This document shows, piece after piece, positions 1 through 10,205 of a stretch of DNA of 64,000 nt. Below the pieces are notes generated by a model. It made no database searches. It was given only the letters and a program-made list of their open reading frames with translations, and had not been told where the DNA came from. The stretch comes from Pseudisothecium myosuroides (lineage: Eukaryota > Streptophyta > Bryopsida > Hypnales > Lembophyllaceae): assembly GCA_951799445.1 (NCBI GenBank), contig OX637296.1:6634001-6698000 (forward strand), read 5' to 3'. The stretch's first letter is position 1. Every line of letters begins with the position of its first letter. The translations under genes and the position numbers were made by a program.

Positions 1-699
1 TTCAAGTTCAAAAGACTTACAACAAAAAAGATATGCTAAATCTACCAACATGTGTAGTTGGGAGAATGATTTTTTACATCCATGTGAAAATTTACCCATA
101 AAATGAGACTATCCCAAGGGCTGAAAAAATCATTCTCACAACTACATATGTTGGTAGAATTACCATATCTTTTTCTTGGTGAAACTTTTGATCTTGAAAT
201 TTGGCATACATATTATTAACATAGAGATGATTCCACAATAAAAATTTCATGGTAAATAGATAATTTTTCAACCCTTGGGAGAGTGTCAAAGTTGGTAGTA
301 GTGAAATTGTTTCTCACAACTACACGTGTTGGTAGATTTCAAATATCTTTTCTTGTGTAAATATTTTGACCTTGAAATTTGTTACACATATTATCAACAT
401 AGAGATTATCTCATGCCAAAAATTTCATGGTAAAAAAAAAATATTTCAGCCCTTAGGAGGGGCAGTGGAAAATTTTCTCACCGCTACACATGTTGGTAGA
501 CTTTGAATATCTTTTTTTTGGTGAATCTTTTGACCTTGAAATTTGGTATGCGTGTTATTAATATAGAGATGTTTCCGTGCCAAAAATTTCATGGTCAAAA
601 AGCAATTTTTCAGCCCTTGAGAGACTATCAAAGTTGGCAGATGTGAAATTTCCTTCCCTGCAAATGCAAAAATGCCACATTTTGAATGGTACTGCGATG
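1..699. mobile_element. Foldback transposon, right arm (left arm outside the window)
   Basis: The sequence matches the right arm and loop of the element at 6927-9071. It has the tip of the left arm (about 1-75), a short loop, then the right arm made of ~176-bp sub-repeats. It ends at 699 next to a TA dinucleotide (700-701), with a terminal sequence matching the other copy. No transposase frame is seen, and the short open frames inside are repeat shadows. Confidence 0.8.
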
Positions 700-992
700 T
701 ACATTGTCATGATGCTAAAGGGTTGCTAAGATTGTGGTAATGGTTGGATGAGTGAAGCAAATGGGAGGGTCCAATAGATATCGAATTTTGGTGACTGATG
801 GGATTATGTTGTCGGTTCTACCTTACTACTATCTCACCACTTTGAGTCAATTAGGACGTTTTCATGTGAATCTAAACTTGTCCCACGAGAAATGAGATCT
901 ATTGGTATATATATTCTGAAATGGTCTTGGTATCTGTCCGAGAGTTACATTCATCTTGAAAGGGAATTGCCATCAAAACAACAAAGTTCTAT

Positions 993-1057
993 ATAATACC
1001 GGTGTTTTCTTTGTTTTTTACTAAGGACACATCAATATTATTTTCAGACAGAGAGAG
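993..1057. mobile_element. Degenerate Stowaway-like MITE
   Basis: This corresponds to the complete element at 9347-9434 of copy 2 but lacks about 25 bp of the left terminal repeat. The right end reads 'gacagagagagta', close to the Stowaway consensus end (rc CTCCCTC). It is flanked by TA on the right. It is a relic of a Tc1/mariner-derived MITE. Confidence 0.6.
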
Positions 1058-1825
1058 TACTACGTACAGTATTACTAAAATTAAACCTCCAACTGTCCTA
1101 ATTGTCGAAGAAAAAAACAGCTTGTGCATCGTTCTCATCTATGACAATCAGAAACTTGCCAAAGTATTTGCAATTGCCTTACAACAGTTGCTGCTACCCA
1201 AACTCCTGCGGCGGAGCTTTCTGGCACTGTGAGCACAGTGGCCACAGATCAACAAGACGGAGCATGCACGAGAATTGTACTCAGCAATCCTCGCACTCAC
1301 AGCAGTTTCATTCAAATCCCACGGGGAGCTTTCATTTGAAGCTGCAGGGACTCTAACCTTCAAGGCCATTCTAAGTTACTCAATTATAGGTCACGTGAGT
1401 GGTTTACAGCGCAAGCCAAAGCTGTAGAGGAAGTTAGCCTGCAAACGAAGAGCCTCATCAAAACCATCGATCTCTGACTTGGGTCAGCATGAACATTAAG
1501 CTAAACATGCACAGGACACGCCATCATTCTGCAAAGAGAAGTTGATATGCACATTAAGATAGAGTCACTATGTATTTTGGCCACTATGTAGAAAATAGCA
1601 AATTGTGAAGTTTTTCTGCGTGTTCGGAGAATACAAAAGGTGAAACCATTCACGTAGATTCTGTTAGCATGGCCATGTACATGCATGGCAGCATTGCACT
1701 TTCAGAGAAAAATAAAATAAATTGAAAGCAGAAATAGACTAACTCTCTCAACAAACGTCTAGTATTGTTTGAAATTCTTCGTCAGGGTACTCCTAAACAG
1801 ACAGTCTGTTCCGTGTCTAGGTTTC
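1058..1825. other. 3' flank of the minus-strand ASR gene; unexplained short frames
   Basis: No gene is recognised. A 73-codon minus-strand frame (1148-1369) is kept in the duplicate at 9524-9745, but the two copies are almost identical in DNA, so conservation is no evidence of coding. A second minus-strand open stretch near 1400-1480 looks composition-wise like coding DNA, but I could not assign it. The part next to 1826 is probably the 3' UTR of the ASR gene. Confidence 0.4.
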
Positions 1826-2561
1826 TTAATGATGGTGACGGTGTCCCTGGTGATGGACACCACCCAGATCCGGTTCTTGCTTGTAAATTTTGTTTACTTC
1901 GTGATGCTCATATAAGGCGTACCCTCCCTGCCCTAGAGCTGCAGCCTCTGCAACCTGAGCTTCAACATGGTGTCGATGTGCATGAGCAGGATCCACTTTC
2001 TCTTCATGCTTCTCAAACTGGAATACAACAACAATTTGGACATCAAACTTAGGGTCACTCAGATGCTTCTCATCAAATATCATACCAAGACAGAAACAGC
2101 TTGCATTGGCAACCTTCTCCAAAACTTGCAACAATACATAATCACACGAAATTTGTTTGCATTTCCTAATCTTTTACAACCAGAAGGGGAGGTAGCTCAA
2201 TGGAACTTACAGCAGCAAAAGCAACAGCCCCAAGAGCGCCCATCTCCGCACGGTGCTCGTTCTGCCGATGCCGGTGCTCCTCTGCTTGCAGATGCTGCAA
2301 CTCTTGACCAGGATACCCCCCATAGCCGCTGGGCTGCTGGTACGACATCACTTGTTGTCCGTAACCTTGAGCGCCATAGTAGGGACCTTGCTGTCCATAC
2401 CCACCATATGGTGCCTGCTGGCCGTAAGCAGGAACCATCTGTTGCCCGTATGGAGCAGCAGGGGCTTGCTGTAATGGATCATAGTTATATGTTGGAGCGC
2501 CGTATTCATACGACGATGACTGGTTGGCACCATTGTGCCCGTGATGGTGATGATGCGACAT
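1826..2561 (-). CDS. ASR (ABA/WDS-domain) protein, low-complexity type, copy 1 minus
   Basis: Two exons, 2561-2211 and 2017-1826, joined in phase 0 (donor GTAAGT after GCT, acceptor ..TTCCAG), give 180 aa. The N-terminus is His-rich (MSHHHHHGHNG). Residues ~15-95 are rich in Tyr, Gly, Gln, Pro and Ala (repeats like YGQQ, PYGGYGQQ). Residues ~100-165 match the ABA/WDS (PF02496) pattern: HRAEMGALGAVAFAA, then EKHEEKVDPAHAHRHH and GGYALYEHHE. The tail is His-rich. ASR proteins are small, hydrophilic, Zn-binding, drought- and ABA-induced chaperone-like or DNA-binding proteins of cytosol and nucleus. Canonical ASRs are ~100-130 aa; the low-complexity middle is extra. The start chosen is the ATG shared with the plus-strand paralogue. 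The gene lies head-to-head with the paralogue at 3672. Confidence 0.88.
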
Positions 2562-3671
2562 AATCACTACTGCTAAGGTCTTTAAATCCTCAAGACCCAA
2601 GCCTACTTGCACACGTACGTGAAAACTATTCACTCAAAACACAAATTTCTCTCCGGAATTGCCCACAATTCACAAGCAGACTAGCTTGAATCCCCGAACC
2701 TGAAACACTGAAATTCACCTCAAACACTCAATCGACAACCCTGGTGTGTCAGTAAGATACATGAGCTACCCCAGAGGAAGTGACTTGATTTATATCAACA
2801 ATGTGAGCCCAAACCGAGCTCACAGGCACCTCAGAAGCAGCGTTGGATGTGAATTAAAGCGGCTTGTGAGTGCACTAGAGGAGGATGAGAACACGGTAAT
2901 TAAGGCAGGTGGCAACTGAGAAAGGCAGTTAATTAGTTGCGGAGATTACGTAGATTATCACAGTGGAAGGCTCTGCTAAGAAAGTTTCAGTTACCGAAAC
3001 AATCGCGGCAACGTGCGTCCGCCGACCGCGGCTGCGCGTCCGCGGGAAAGGAAGGTTCGGCGTCGCAGGATCCAGGCAGCGTTCCGGCATCGACATTCCG
3101 CCGGCCGGTAAGATTTTTCTGGCTTTTTTTATTGGTTCACAAATGAACAGAAGTTTCCTTGTAAAGCATGGGACACCACCAAGTCCAAACCAAGAGTCCG
3201 GTAAGCTTTCTTCGAAGAGCCTCCAGTCTCCCGAACCCTCACAACTCCATCGTCGACACAATTGGTTGCCGTGTTAACTTCCCAAAGCTGTTAACATCCT
3301 AAACCTTCACTCACTCACTAGCCGCTTTAATTTCCCAGGTAACGCTGCTTCACGCCACACGAGGTCGGTGCTTGTGCTCACGAATAGTTTCATATATAGT
3401 TGTGCCGGCAGCCTAGTTAGCTCATGAATCGTGCTCACTACACCAGCGTTTGGGTTAACGTACTTATGAGATTCAGAATTGTGGGCAATCAGAGTGCACT
3501 AGTCTTGAGTTGCGAGAGCAGTACGTCTTGAATTGAATAGTTTTGAGAGTAATCTTGAATTGAATACACTCGTTTCTGGCCTCAGTAGTTTTGAATTGCG
3601 AGAGTGAGTTTGGGTTTTTGAAACAGATTTGAAGTATCTTGAGGATTTGAAGGATTTGGCAGAAGGTGATT
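2562..3671. promoter_or_regulatory. Divergent promoter region between ASR genes, copy 1
   Basis: This is the 1.1-kb region between two head-to-head ASR start codons. A TATA-like GATATAAATC lies on the minus strand at 2787-2796, which would leave a leader of roughly 200 nt. A CATATATAG at 3391-3399 on the plus strand would leave about 245 nt. In the GC-rich centre, ACGTG (3011-3015, ABRE core) and GCCGAC (3021-3026, DRE/CRT core, RCCGAC) sit within 16 bp. These fit ABA and dehydration control known for ASR genes, but short cores occur by chance, and function here is inferred. Confidence 0.55.
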
Positions 3672-4399
3672 ATGTCGCACCATCGCGGGCACCACGGGCA
3701 CCATGGCCAACAGTCGTCGTCCTACGGTTACGGCGCTCCTTCATATAACTATGATCCGTTACAGCAAGCTCAGTATGGGCAACAGATGGTTCCTGCGTAC
3801 CCCCAGCAGGCTCCATATGGTGGGTATGGACAGCAAGGTCCCTCCTATGGCGCTCAAGGATACGGACAACAAGTGATGCCGTACCAGCAGCCCAGCGGCT
3901 ATGGGGGTTATCCTGGTCAAGAGTTGCAGTATCTGCAAGCAGAGGAGCACCGGCATCGGAAGAACGAGCACCGTGCGGAGATGGGCGCTCTCGGGGCTGT
4001 TGCTTTTGCTGCTGTAAGTTCCTGCGAACTACATCTCGATCTTGTTGTAATCTTTTGGGAAATGCAAACAAATTTCATGTGACTGTATGTTGTTGCAATT
4101 TTGGAGAAAGTTGCCAATGCAAGCTGTTTCCGTCTTGGTAAAATGTTTGATGAGAAGCATGTGACCCTAATTTTGATGTCCTGTTTTGGGTATTCCAGTA
4201 TGAGAAGCATGAAGAGAAAGTGGATCCTGCTCATGCACATCGACACCATGTTGAAGCTCAAGCTGCAGAGGCTGCAGCTTTAGGACTGGGAGGGTATGCT
4301 TTATATGAGCATCACGAAGCAAACAAAATTCATAAGCAAGAATCTCACTTGGGTGGTGGCCACCATCAAGGACGTCATCATGGCCATCATCGTCATTAG
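3672..4399 (+). CDS. ASR (ABA/WDS-domain) protein, low-complexity type, copy 1 plus
   Basis: Exons 3672-4013 and 4199-4399, phase 0 (donor GCT|GTAAGT, acceptor TATTCCAG), encode 180 aa. Residues 1-15 are His-rich; 16-95 are Tyr/Gly/Gln/Pro-rich with YGQQ-type repeats; ~99-161 match ABA/WDS (EMGALGAVAFAA, YEKHEEKVDPAHAHRHH, GLGGYALYEHHE); 165-180 is a Gly/His tail suited to metal binding. The single intron splits the ABA/WDS domain. Exons and intron resemble the minus-strand gene at 1826-2561, so the pair arose by inverted duplication of a whole gene. Its tandem duplicate at 12046-12773 encodes the same protein. Confidence 0.9.
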
Positions 4400-5594
4400 A
4401 TAGGAAGTATTTTGTTGCAGGCTTAGTACCTTCGAACTTCAAACAGGCATGTACAGATAATTTCGTATTTTGTGCGCTAGCTTACAAAATTTGTCTCAGA
4501 AGTGAATTGTAGTCATTGGTCAATACTTGGCCTCGCCAAGATACCTACTTGAATGGAGAGACCTTACATTTTCTCCACATCTGCAAAGAAGTCTTTGCAA
4601 TTGTATATGTTACACTTGAAATGTGAAGCTAAGAGAGTTTATAGAGCAACAAGCATGTCCCCCACAATCATTGGAGATAATACCCTGACAATTCTGTTTT
4701 CAGTATACACTACCGAGGGAAATTCTCTGTATTTCTTCAACTTTAGAGAGTTTAGGTTTTCAATAAACAAAACTCTGATTTTGAAGTTTGGCTTCAGGTC
4801 TTGTAAACAATATGTATATTTGCATTGAATTTAAAAGGACGTGTTAATGTTCTATTAGATTACAGTACATATTGTATATTGATAGTGTTGATACGTATCC
4901 TCATACGCCAGACAGAAACTAACTGCACTCAAAGTTACAGATATAACTTACTCTCGGAACTTTCAGAGGCGTCGGCGTCGGTCCTTGCTAAAGTAGGTTG
5001 GTTTAAACGTCAAAATGAAGGAGGTGAGTCTCTTTGTTGCAAAAACTACGTGCGTTAGTTTAAGACATGTAGGAGATGAGGAAATTTTAGTGAAGAGGTG
5101 GCTTACATCGCAAACCTTCGGTGAGATCCTGACTACGAAATCAATCCAAGGAGAAGTTGCTCATCGGGTGAATCGCTCCCCTGGTCATTGCTTCAGGTTC
5201 TCCTTCAGGTTCGTATGATTGATTGAAGGAGAAATTCCAACCTTCAGAGTCATTATCCAGAGCTGGATCAGAAGGTGCACGCTATTCACCTGACCAGAAG
5301 GAAAAATCTGTAGGAATGAGATGGAAAGATTAAATTAAAATTACATATATGTTTTGCAGCGAACAATGGAGTCATTCTAAACTTTAATCCCAAACGACCG
5401 ATTGACATTTCATGGGTGCGTTATATGAACAGTTTGATTGATCACATTCTGATATCTGACAAGGCCAATATTAATAATTATCTCCAGAATCAGTGTTCAA
5501 AGAGAATAATTGCATATGTTGGTCCAATAAAATAAAAAAATAAGAAGAAGTCTCCACATGACCCATTCAAAAATACCAGCTAAAATGAACATGA
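4400..5594. other. 3' flank of the plus-strand ASR gene; no recognised gene
   Basis: Non-coding by appearance and shared with 12774-14230. It includes the probable ASR 3' UTR. An ATG at 5015 sits three codons before a GTGAGT donor-like site, but no partner exon was found. Copy 1 lacks 291 bp here (near 5145-5161) that copy 2 has. Confidence 0.5.
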
Positions 5595-5905
5595 ATGGCC
5601 AATTTCATTAAAATGGCGGTATTCCGTTAATGTGGCACATTTTGCAGTTCAGACTGCACAGTCTGAACTTTTTTTTCTGTATCAATTTCTATATCAATAC
5701 TAGATTATTGAAATCTATACTTGTCCAAGATATTTCAAATCTATACCTATCCTAGATTTTTCAGACTGCACGGTCTGATATCTATGTCAATCCTAGATTT
5801 TTCAAAATCTGAAAATGACCTAGATGTTAGCAATGTACACTCGTCGTAGATGTCAGGGTGTGAAAATGGCACATGGAATACCGCCATTTTAATGAAATTC
5901 GTCAT
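5595..5905. mobile_element. 311-bp MITE with 31-bp terminal inverted repeats
   Basis: The ends are inverted repeats of about 31 bp with two mismatches (ATGGCCAATTTCATTAAAAT... against the reverse complement of the right end). ATGA occurs at 5591-5594 and 5906-5909 as the probable target duplication. Copy 2 at 14227-14236 reads straight through as an empty site. No coding capacity. The superfamily is not certain. Confidence 0.85.
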
Positions 5906-6926
5906 ATGAGGTAAATTCTTGTATTTGAATGTTATTCAAGGTATAAATGTAATTCTAAAGCACATGTCTTATTTCTCGGAATAAAAAAAATAAGGCAAGT
6001 GTATATACCCAGTTCCAAAGTTGAAGGAACCATATGAACATTCATACCCTGAGTTCATACCTTGAATTATGCAGAAATACTTTTGATTCTCCGAAATTCA
6101 AGGTATCCAATTTCCCAGTGTTGACGAGGATATTATACTAAATTAGTGTGAAGCTTACTTCATGTGAGTAGTAGAGTGAATTTAGAGATTGTGATTGATG
6201 TGAACTTCCACGTGAATTTTTTTTTGTGTAGGGTTTAGGGTTTAGGGTTTTTAACTCTTAGGGTTTATGACTTCGGGTATATATTGAAACCTTGAACCAA
6301 TATGTTCATCATCTAGAATATGGACTTTAGGGCACTTTGGAGGTTATTGGAGAGTTGTGGAGATGGGGGACCATTTTGGCCATATGGCATTCCCAAATGA
6401 TTTGAGGGAAATCTTTGCCAAGCACTATGTTTGTAGATGAGATCAGCCTATTACCACCCAAATTTGCTATCTATACAAAATAGTAAAATTAAATTGTCTT
6501 ATCAATTAGATTGCCTTATCCCAGATAAATTACTTCATGACTCAAGGCTTGTCTACATGGAGGCACATATAGCTCTGTGAACCGGGCCTTGAACAGATGC
6601 ACTAATCTATGCTATATACACGGCTTTGGATTGAATGCATCATTGTACAATAGCGGTGAATATTTATATAGTGCGGATTGTCGAAAAATTAGTGTGGGGC
6701 AACCTTATTTCATTATTTTGTGTAGGTACCTTGGAGAAGCTAGTTGTAAGCTCACATATTTTTCAAAGATTGAAAAGTTTGTGAGGAGCCATTTGCAAGT
6801 AGAATCAAGACATTTCAGCAAGAAATGAATTTTTTTAAATTTTTTCAAAGTTTTGTTGAGACTAAATTGGTAAAGCATGGGTAGCCCCACGCTAAACCAC
6901 ACATTGACATGTCTCCTCCTCAAGTA
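5906..6926. other. Spacer between duplication units; no gene seen
   Basis: AT-rich DNA between the right end of copy 1 and the foldback element. Apart from a short telomere-like stretch at 6230-6266, I see no feature. An 83-codon plus-strand frame at 6577-6828 has no recognisable similarity. Confidence 0.5.
6230..6266 (+). repeat. Interstitial telomere-like repeats (TTTAGGG)
   Basis: About three head-to-tail AGGGTTT units occur at 6230-6252, with one more (TTAGGGTTT) at 6258-6266. This is the plant telomere heptamer. The tract is short and could come from break repair or act as a telo-box; it is not a telomere. Confidence 0.7.
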
Positions 6927-6991
6927 CAGTGGGGTACCACTCAAAATGGCGCTTTTGCATTTGACGGGAAGGAAATTTCACATCTGCCAAC

Positions 6992-7652
6992 TTTGATAGC
7001 CTCTCGAGGGCTGAATAATTGCTTTTTGACCATGAAATTTTTGTCACGGAAACATCTCTATGTTAATAACATGTGTACCAAATTTCAAGGTCAAAAGATT
7101 CACCAAAAAAAAGATAATCAAAGTCTACCAACATGTATAGCGTTGAGAAAATTTTCCACTGCTGCCAATTTTGACACCCTCATGAGGGCTGAAATATATT
7201 TTTTTTACCATGAAATTTTTGGCATGAGATCATCTCTATGTTGATTGTATGTATGACAAATTTCAAGGTCAAAATATTTACACAAAAAAAGATATTTGAA
7301 ATCTACCAACACGTGTAGTTGTGAGAAACAATTTCACTACTACCAACTTTGACACTCTTCCAAGGATTGAAAAACTGTCTATTTACCATGAAATTTTTAA
7401 TGTGGAATCATCTCTATGTTAATAATATGTATGCCGGATTTCAAGGTAAAAAAATTTACCTGAAAAAAGATATTCAAAATCTACCAATGTGTATAGTTGT
7501 GAAAAAAATTTCACTATTGCCAACTTTGACACTATTCCATAGGCTGAAAAAAAACATTTTACCGTGAAGATTTTGGCATGAGCTCTTATCTATATTGATA
7601 ACATGTGTGACAAATTTCAAGTTCAAAAGACTTACCAAAAAAAAGATATGCT
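6992..7652 (+). repeat. ~176-bp tandem sub-repeats of the foldback arm
   Basis: Four units begin near 6992, 7167, 7346 and 7522. Each contains a GAGGGCTGAAAAAT-like block, CCATGAAATTTTTGG, CATCTCTATGTTAATAAC, a TTTCAAGGTCAAAAGATT block and CTACCAACATGTGTAG. The inverted arm at 8490-9010 holds the same units reversed. Confidence 0.8.
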
Positions 7653-8394
7653 AGGTCGTTGCAATGAGTGACTTGCTTGTTTTTGTTCCACTTTGGCTAT
7701 TTTCGGCTAGTACTCCCAGTACTATGAGATTTTTGCATATGAATTTTTTTAAATAAAATAAAGTAAGGATAATTAGTATAAAACTTGAAATAGCATATCA
7801 CCAAAATTTTAGACCTAGAAAGAATCAAGGTAAAAGTTATTCACAAAAACGTGTGAGCTGAAATTTTGAAGAAAATACAGTTTGACTTTTTAATTTGTAC
7901 AAAATAGGAAAAACAATTTTCAAAGAAATTAAAATTTTTCCATTTAGAAAGACTTTAGTTTGAAGAGATTTCACCAAAAAGATTATCTTGAAACCATCTT
8001 CAGCATTCAGAATTGCGTGCGCAAGGGAGCCTTCTTTGCATGGACGTAGAGGACATAAAATATAATAATTTTTAATGCCCCTTGGTAGGAACATGACTTC
8101 CTACTATGGGAATAGACCATAGAAATTTCAGCTCCAAATCATTAAATTTGGAGACTCGATAGTTCTAAAACCCCTTAAAACTCAAAACGTGACATATTAG
8201 TTTAAATGATTTTTAAATATAATGTGATTTTTGAAAATTTCTAAAAATATATGAGATATGATTAAACTCAAGAGAGGCATCTCCAATAAAAGTTTAAAAT
8301 TCATGTGAGTCATGCTGCAAAAATTATAGCAAAAGGAAGCATCTGCACTCGTTTTGTGACAATGTTTCAGTACTGGTCTTTCTTGCAATGACCC
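7653..8394. mobile_element. 742-bp insertion with short TIRs, nested in the foldback element
   Basis: The sequence breaks into the foldback arm between TGCT (7649-7652) and TGCT (8395-8398). The ends are AGGTCGTTGCAA on the left and, reversed, GGGTCATTGCAA on the right. Copy 1 of the duplication (positions 33-45) is an uninterrupted empty site, so insertion followed the duplication or this lineage's split. No convincing coding sequence; a non-autonomous DNA transposon is the best reading. Confidence 0.7.
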
Positions 8395-9071
8395 TGCTAA
8401 ATCTACTAACATGTGTAGTTGTGAGAATGATTTTTTACATCCATGTGAAAATTTACCCATAAAATGAGACTATCCCAAGGACTGAAAAAATCATTCTCAC
8501 AACTACATATGTTGGTAGATTTACCATATCTTTTTTTTGGTGAATCTTTTGATTTTGAAATTTGGCATACATATTATTAACATAGAGATGAATCCACAAT
8601 AAAAATTTCATGGTAAATAGACAGTTTTTCAACCCTTGGGAGAGTGTCAAAGTTGGTAGTAGTGAAATTGTTTCTCACAACTACACGTGTTGGTAGATTT
8701 CAAATATCTTTTTTTGTGTAAATATTTTGACCTTGAAATTTGTTGCACATATTATCAACATAGGGATGATCTCATGCCAAAAATTTCATGAATAAAAAAA
8801 AATATTTCAGCCCTCAGGAGGGTGTCAAAGTTGGCAGCAGTGGAAAATTTTCTCATTGCTACACATGTTGGTAGACTTTGAATATCTTTTTTTTCTTGAA
8901 TCTTTTGACCTTGAAATTTGGTACACACGTTATTAACATAGAGATGTTTCCGTGCCAAAATTTCATGGTCAAAAAGCAATTTTTCAACCCTCGAGACACT
9001 ATCAAAGTTGGCAGATGTGAAATTTCCTTCCTTGCAAATGCAAAAATGCCATTTTAAATGGTACCGCGCTG

Positions 9072-10205
9072 TACATTGTCATGATGCTAAAGGGTTGCTA
9101 AGATTGTGGTAATGGTTGGGTGAGTGAAGCAAATGGGAGGGTCCAATAGATGTCGATGGGTTGTCGGTTCTACCTTACTACTAAATCACCACTTTGAGTC
9201 AATTATGACGTTTTCATGTGAATCTAAACTTGTCTCACAAGAAATGAGATCTATTGGTATATATTCTGAAATGGTCTTGGTATCTGTACAAGAGTTATAC
9301 TCATCTTGAAAGGGAATTGCCGTCAAAAGAACAAAGTTCTTTAATACTCTCTGCCTCAAATGGCTCAGAATAATACTGGTGTTTTCTTTGTCTTTTACTA
9401 AGGAAACATCAGTATTATTTTGAGACAGAGGGAGTACTACGTACAGTATTACTAAAATTAAACCTCCAACTGTCCTAATTATCAAAGAGAAAACAGCTTG
9501 TGCATCGTTCTCATCTATGACAATCAGAAACTTGCCAAAGTATTTGCAATTGCCTTACAACAGTTGCTGCTACCCAAACTCCTGCGGCGGAGCTTTCTGG
9601 CACTGTGAGCACAGTGGCCACAGATCAACAAGACGGAGCATGCACGAGAATTGTACTCAGCAATCCTCGCACTCACAGCAGTTTCATTCAAATCCCACGG
9701 GGAGCTTTCATTTGAAGCTGCAGGGACTCTAACCTTCAAGGCCATTCTAAGTTACTCAATTATAGGTCATGTGAGTGGTTTACAGCGCAAGCCAAAGCTG
9801 TAGAGGAAGTTAGCCTGCAAACGAAGAGCCTCATCAAAACCATCGATCTCTGACTTGGGTCAGCATGAACATCAAGCTAAAAATGCACAGGACACGCCAT
9901 CATTCTGCAAAGAGAAGTTGATATGCACATGGATTAAGATAGAGTCACTATGTATTTTGGCCACTATGTAGAAAATAGCAAATTGTGAAGTTTTTCTGCG
10001 TGTTCGGAGAATACAAAAGGTGAAACCATTCACGTAGATTCTGTTAGCATGGCCATGTACATGCATGGCAGCATTGCACTTTCAGAGAAAAATAAAATAA
10101 ATTGAAAGCAGAAATAGACTAACTCTCTCAACAAACGTCTAGTATTGTTTGAAATTCTTCATCAGGGTACTCCTAAACAGACAGTCTGTTCCGTGTCTAG
10201 GTTTC
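9072..10205. other. 3' flank of the minus-strand ASR gene, copy 2
   Basis: Counterpart of 700-1825. It contains the Stowaway-like MITE at 9347-9434 and the same unassigned 73-codon minus-strand frame (9524-9745). No recognised gene. Confidence 0.45.
9347..9434. mobile_element. Stowaway-like MITE, 88 bp
   Basis: The termini are CTCTCTGCCTCAAATGG on the left and, on the reverse complement, CTCCCTCTGTCTCAAAATAA on the right, flanked by TA at 9345-9346 and 9435-9436. This matches the Stowaway pattern (CTCCCTCCGT ends, TA target duplication). The inner part continues the hairpin. Copy 1 has only a truncated version. Confidence 0.8.

Larger units (their letters stand above)
1..5919. repeat. Segmental duplication, copy 1
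   Basis: This segment is nearly identical to 8395-14236. The offset is 8361 near the left end, 8374 through the ASR gene pair, 8346 near 5130 and 8637 after 5161, so a few indels separate the copies. It starts inside the foldback transposon at the window edge, so the true left boundary is not visible. On the right, similarity continues to about 'gaacatgaggt', which in this copy is split by a 311-bp MITE at 5595-5905. It contains two ASR genes. Confidence 0.95.
6927..9071. mobile_element. Foldback transposon with long inverted arms, interrupted by a second element
   Basis: The left arm (6927 to ~8425, minus the insert 7653-8394) and right arm (~8487-9071) are inverted copies around a ~60-bp loop. 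Without the insert the element is about 1.4 kb. The tips read CAGTGGGGTACCACTCAAAA on the left and, on the reverse complement, CAGCGCGGTACCATTTAAAA on the right, each bordered by TA (6925-6926, 9072-9073). CAGT-type ends with TA flanks suggest a Tc1/mariner or pogo-like family (inference). Each arm is built from ~176-bp direct sub-repeats. No transposase is present. Confidence 0.82.

Noticed and set aside
92..631. Short similar frames (60-110 codons) in the foldback arms, also 6909-7567 and 8453-8979
   Set aside because: They repeat with the ~176-bp unit and have no independent signs of coding.
1102..1369. Frames on both strands, repeated at 9517-9745
   Set aside because: Identity between copies reflects the recent block duplication, not selection; no domain recognised.
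1967..2563. 198-codon plus-strand frame (and 10335-10937, 200 codons)
   Set aside because: It is antisense to the two-exon ASR gene, whose family match, splice sites and paralogues are convincing. The frame exists because of the skewed composition of the Tyr/Gly/Gln repeats.
3670..4261. 133- and 114-codon minus-strand frames over the plus-strand ASR gene
   Set aside because: Shadows of the ASR exons, repeated identically in copy 2; no domain.
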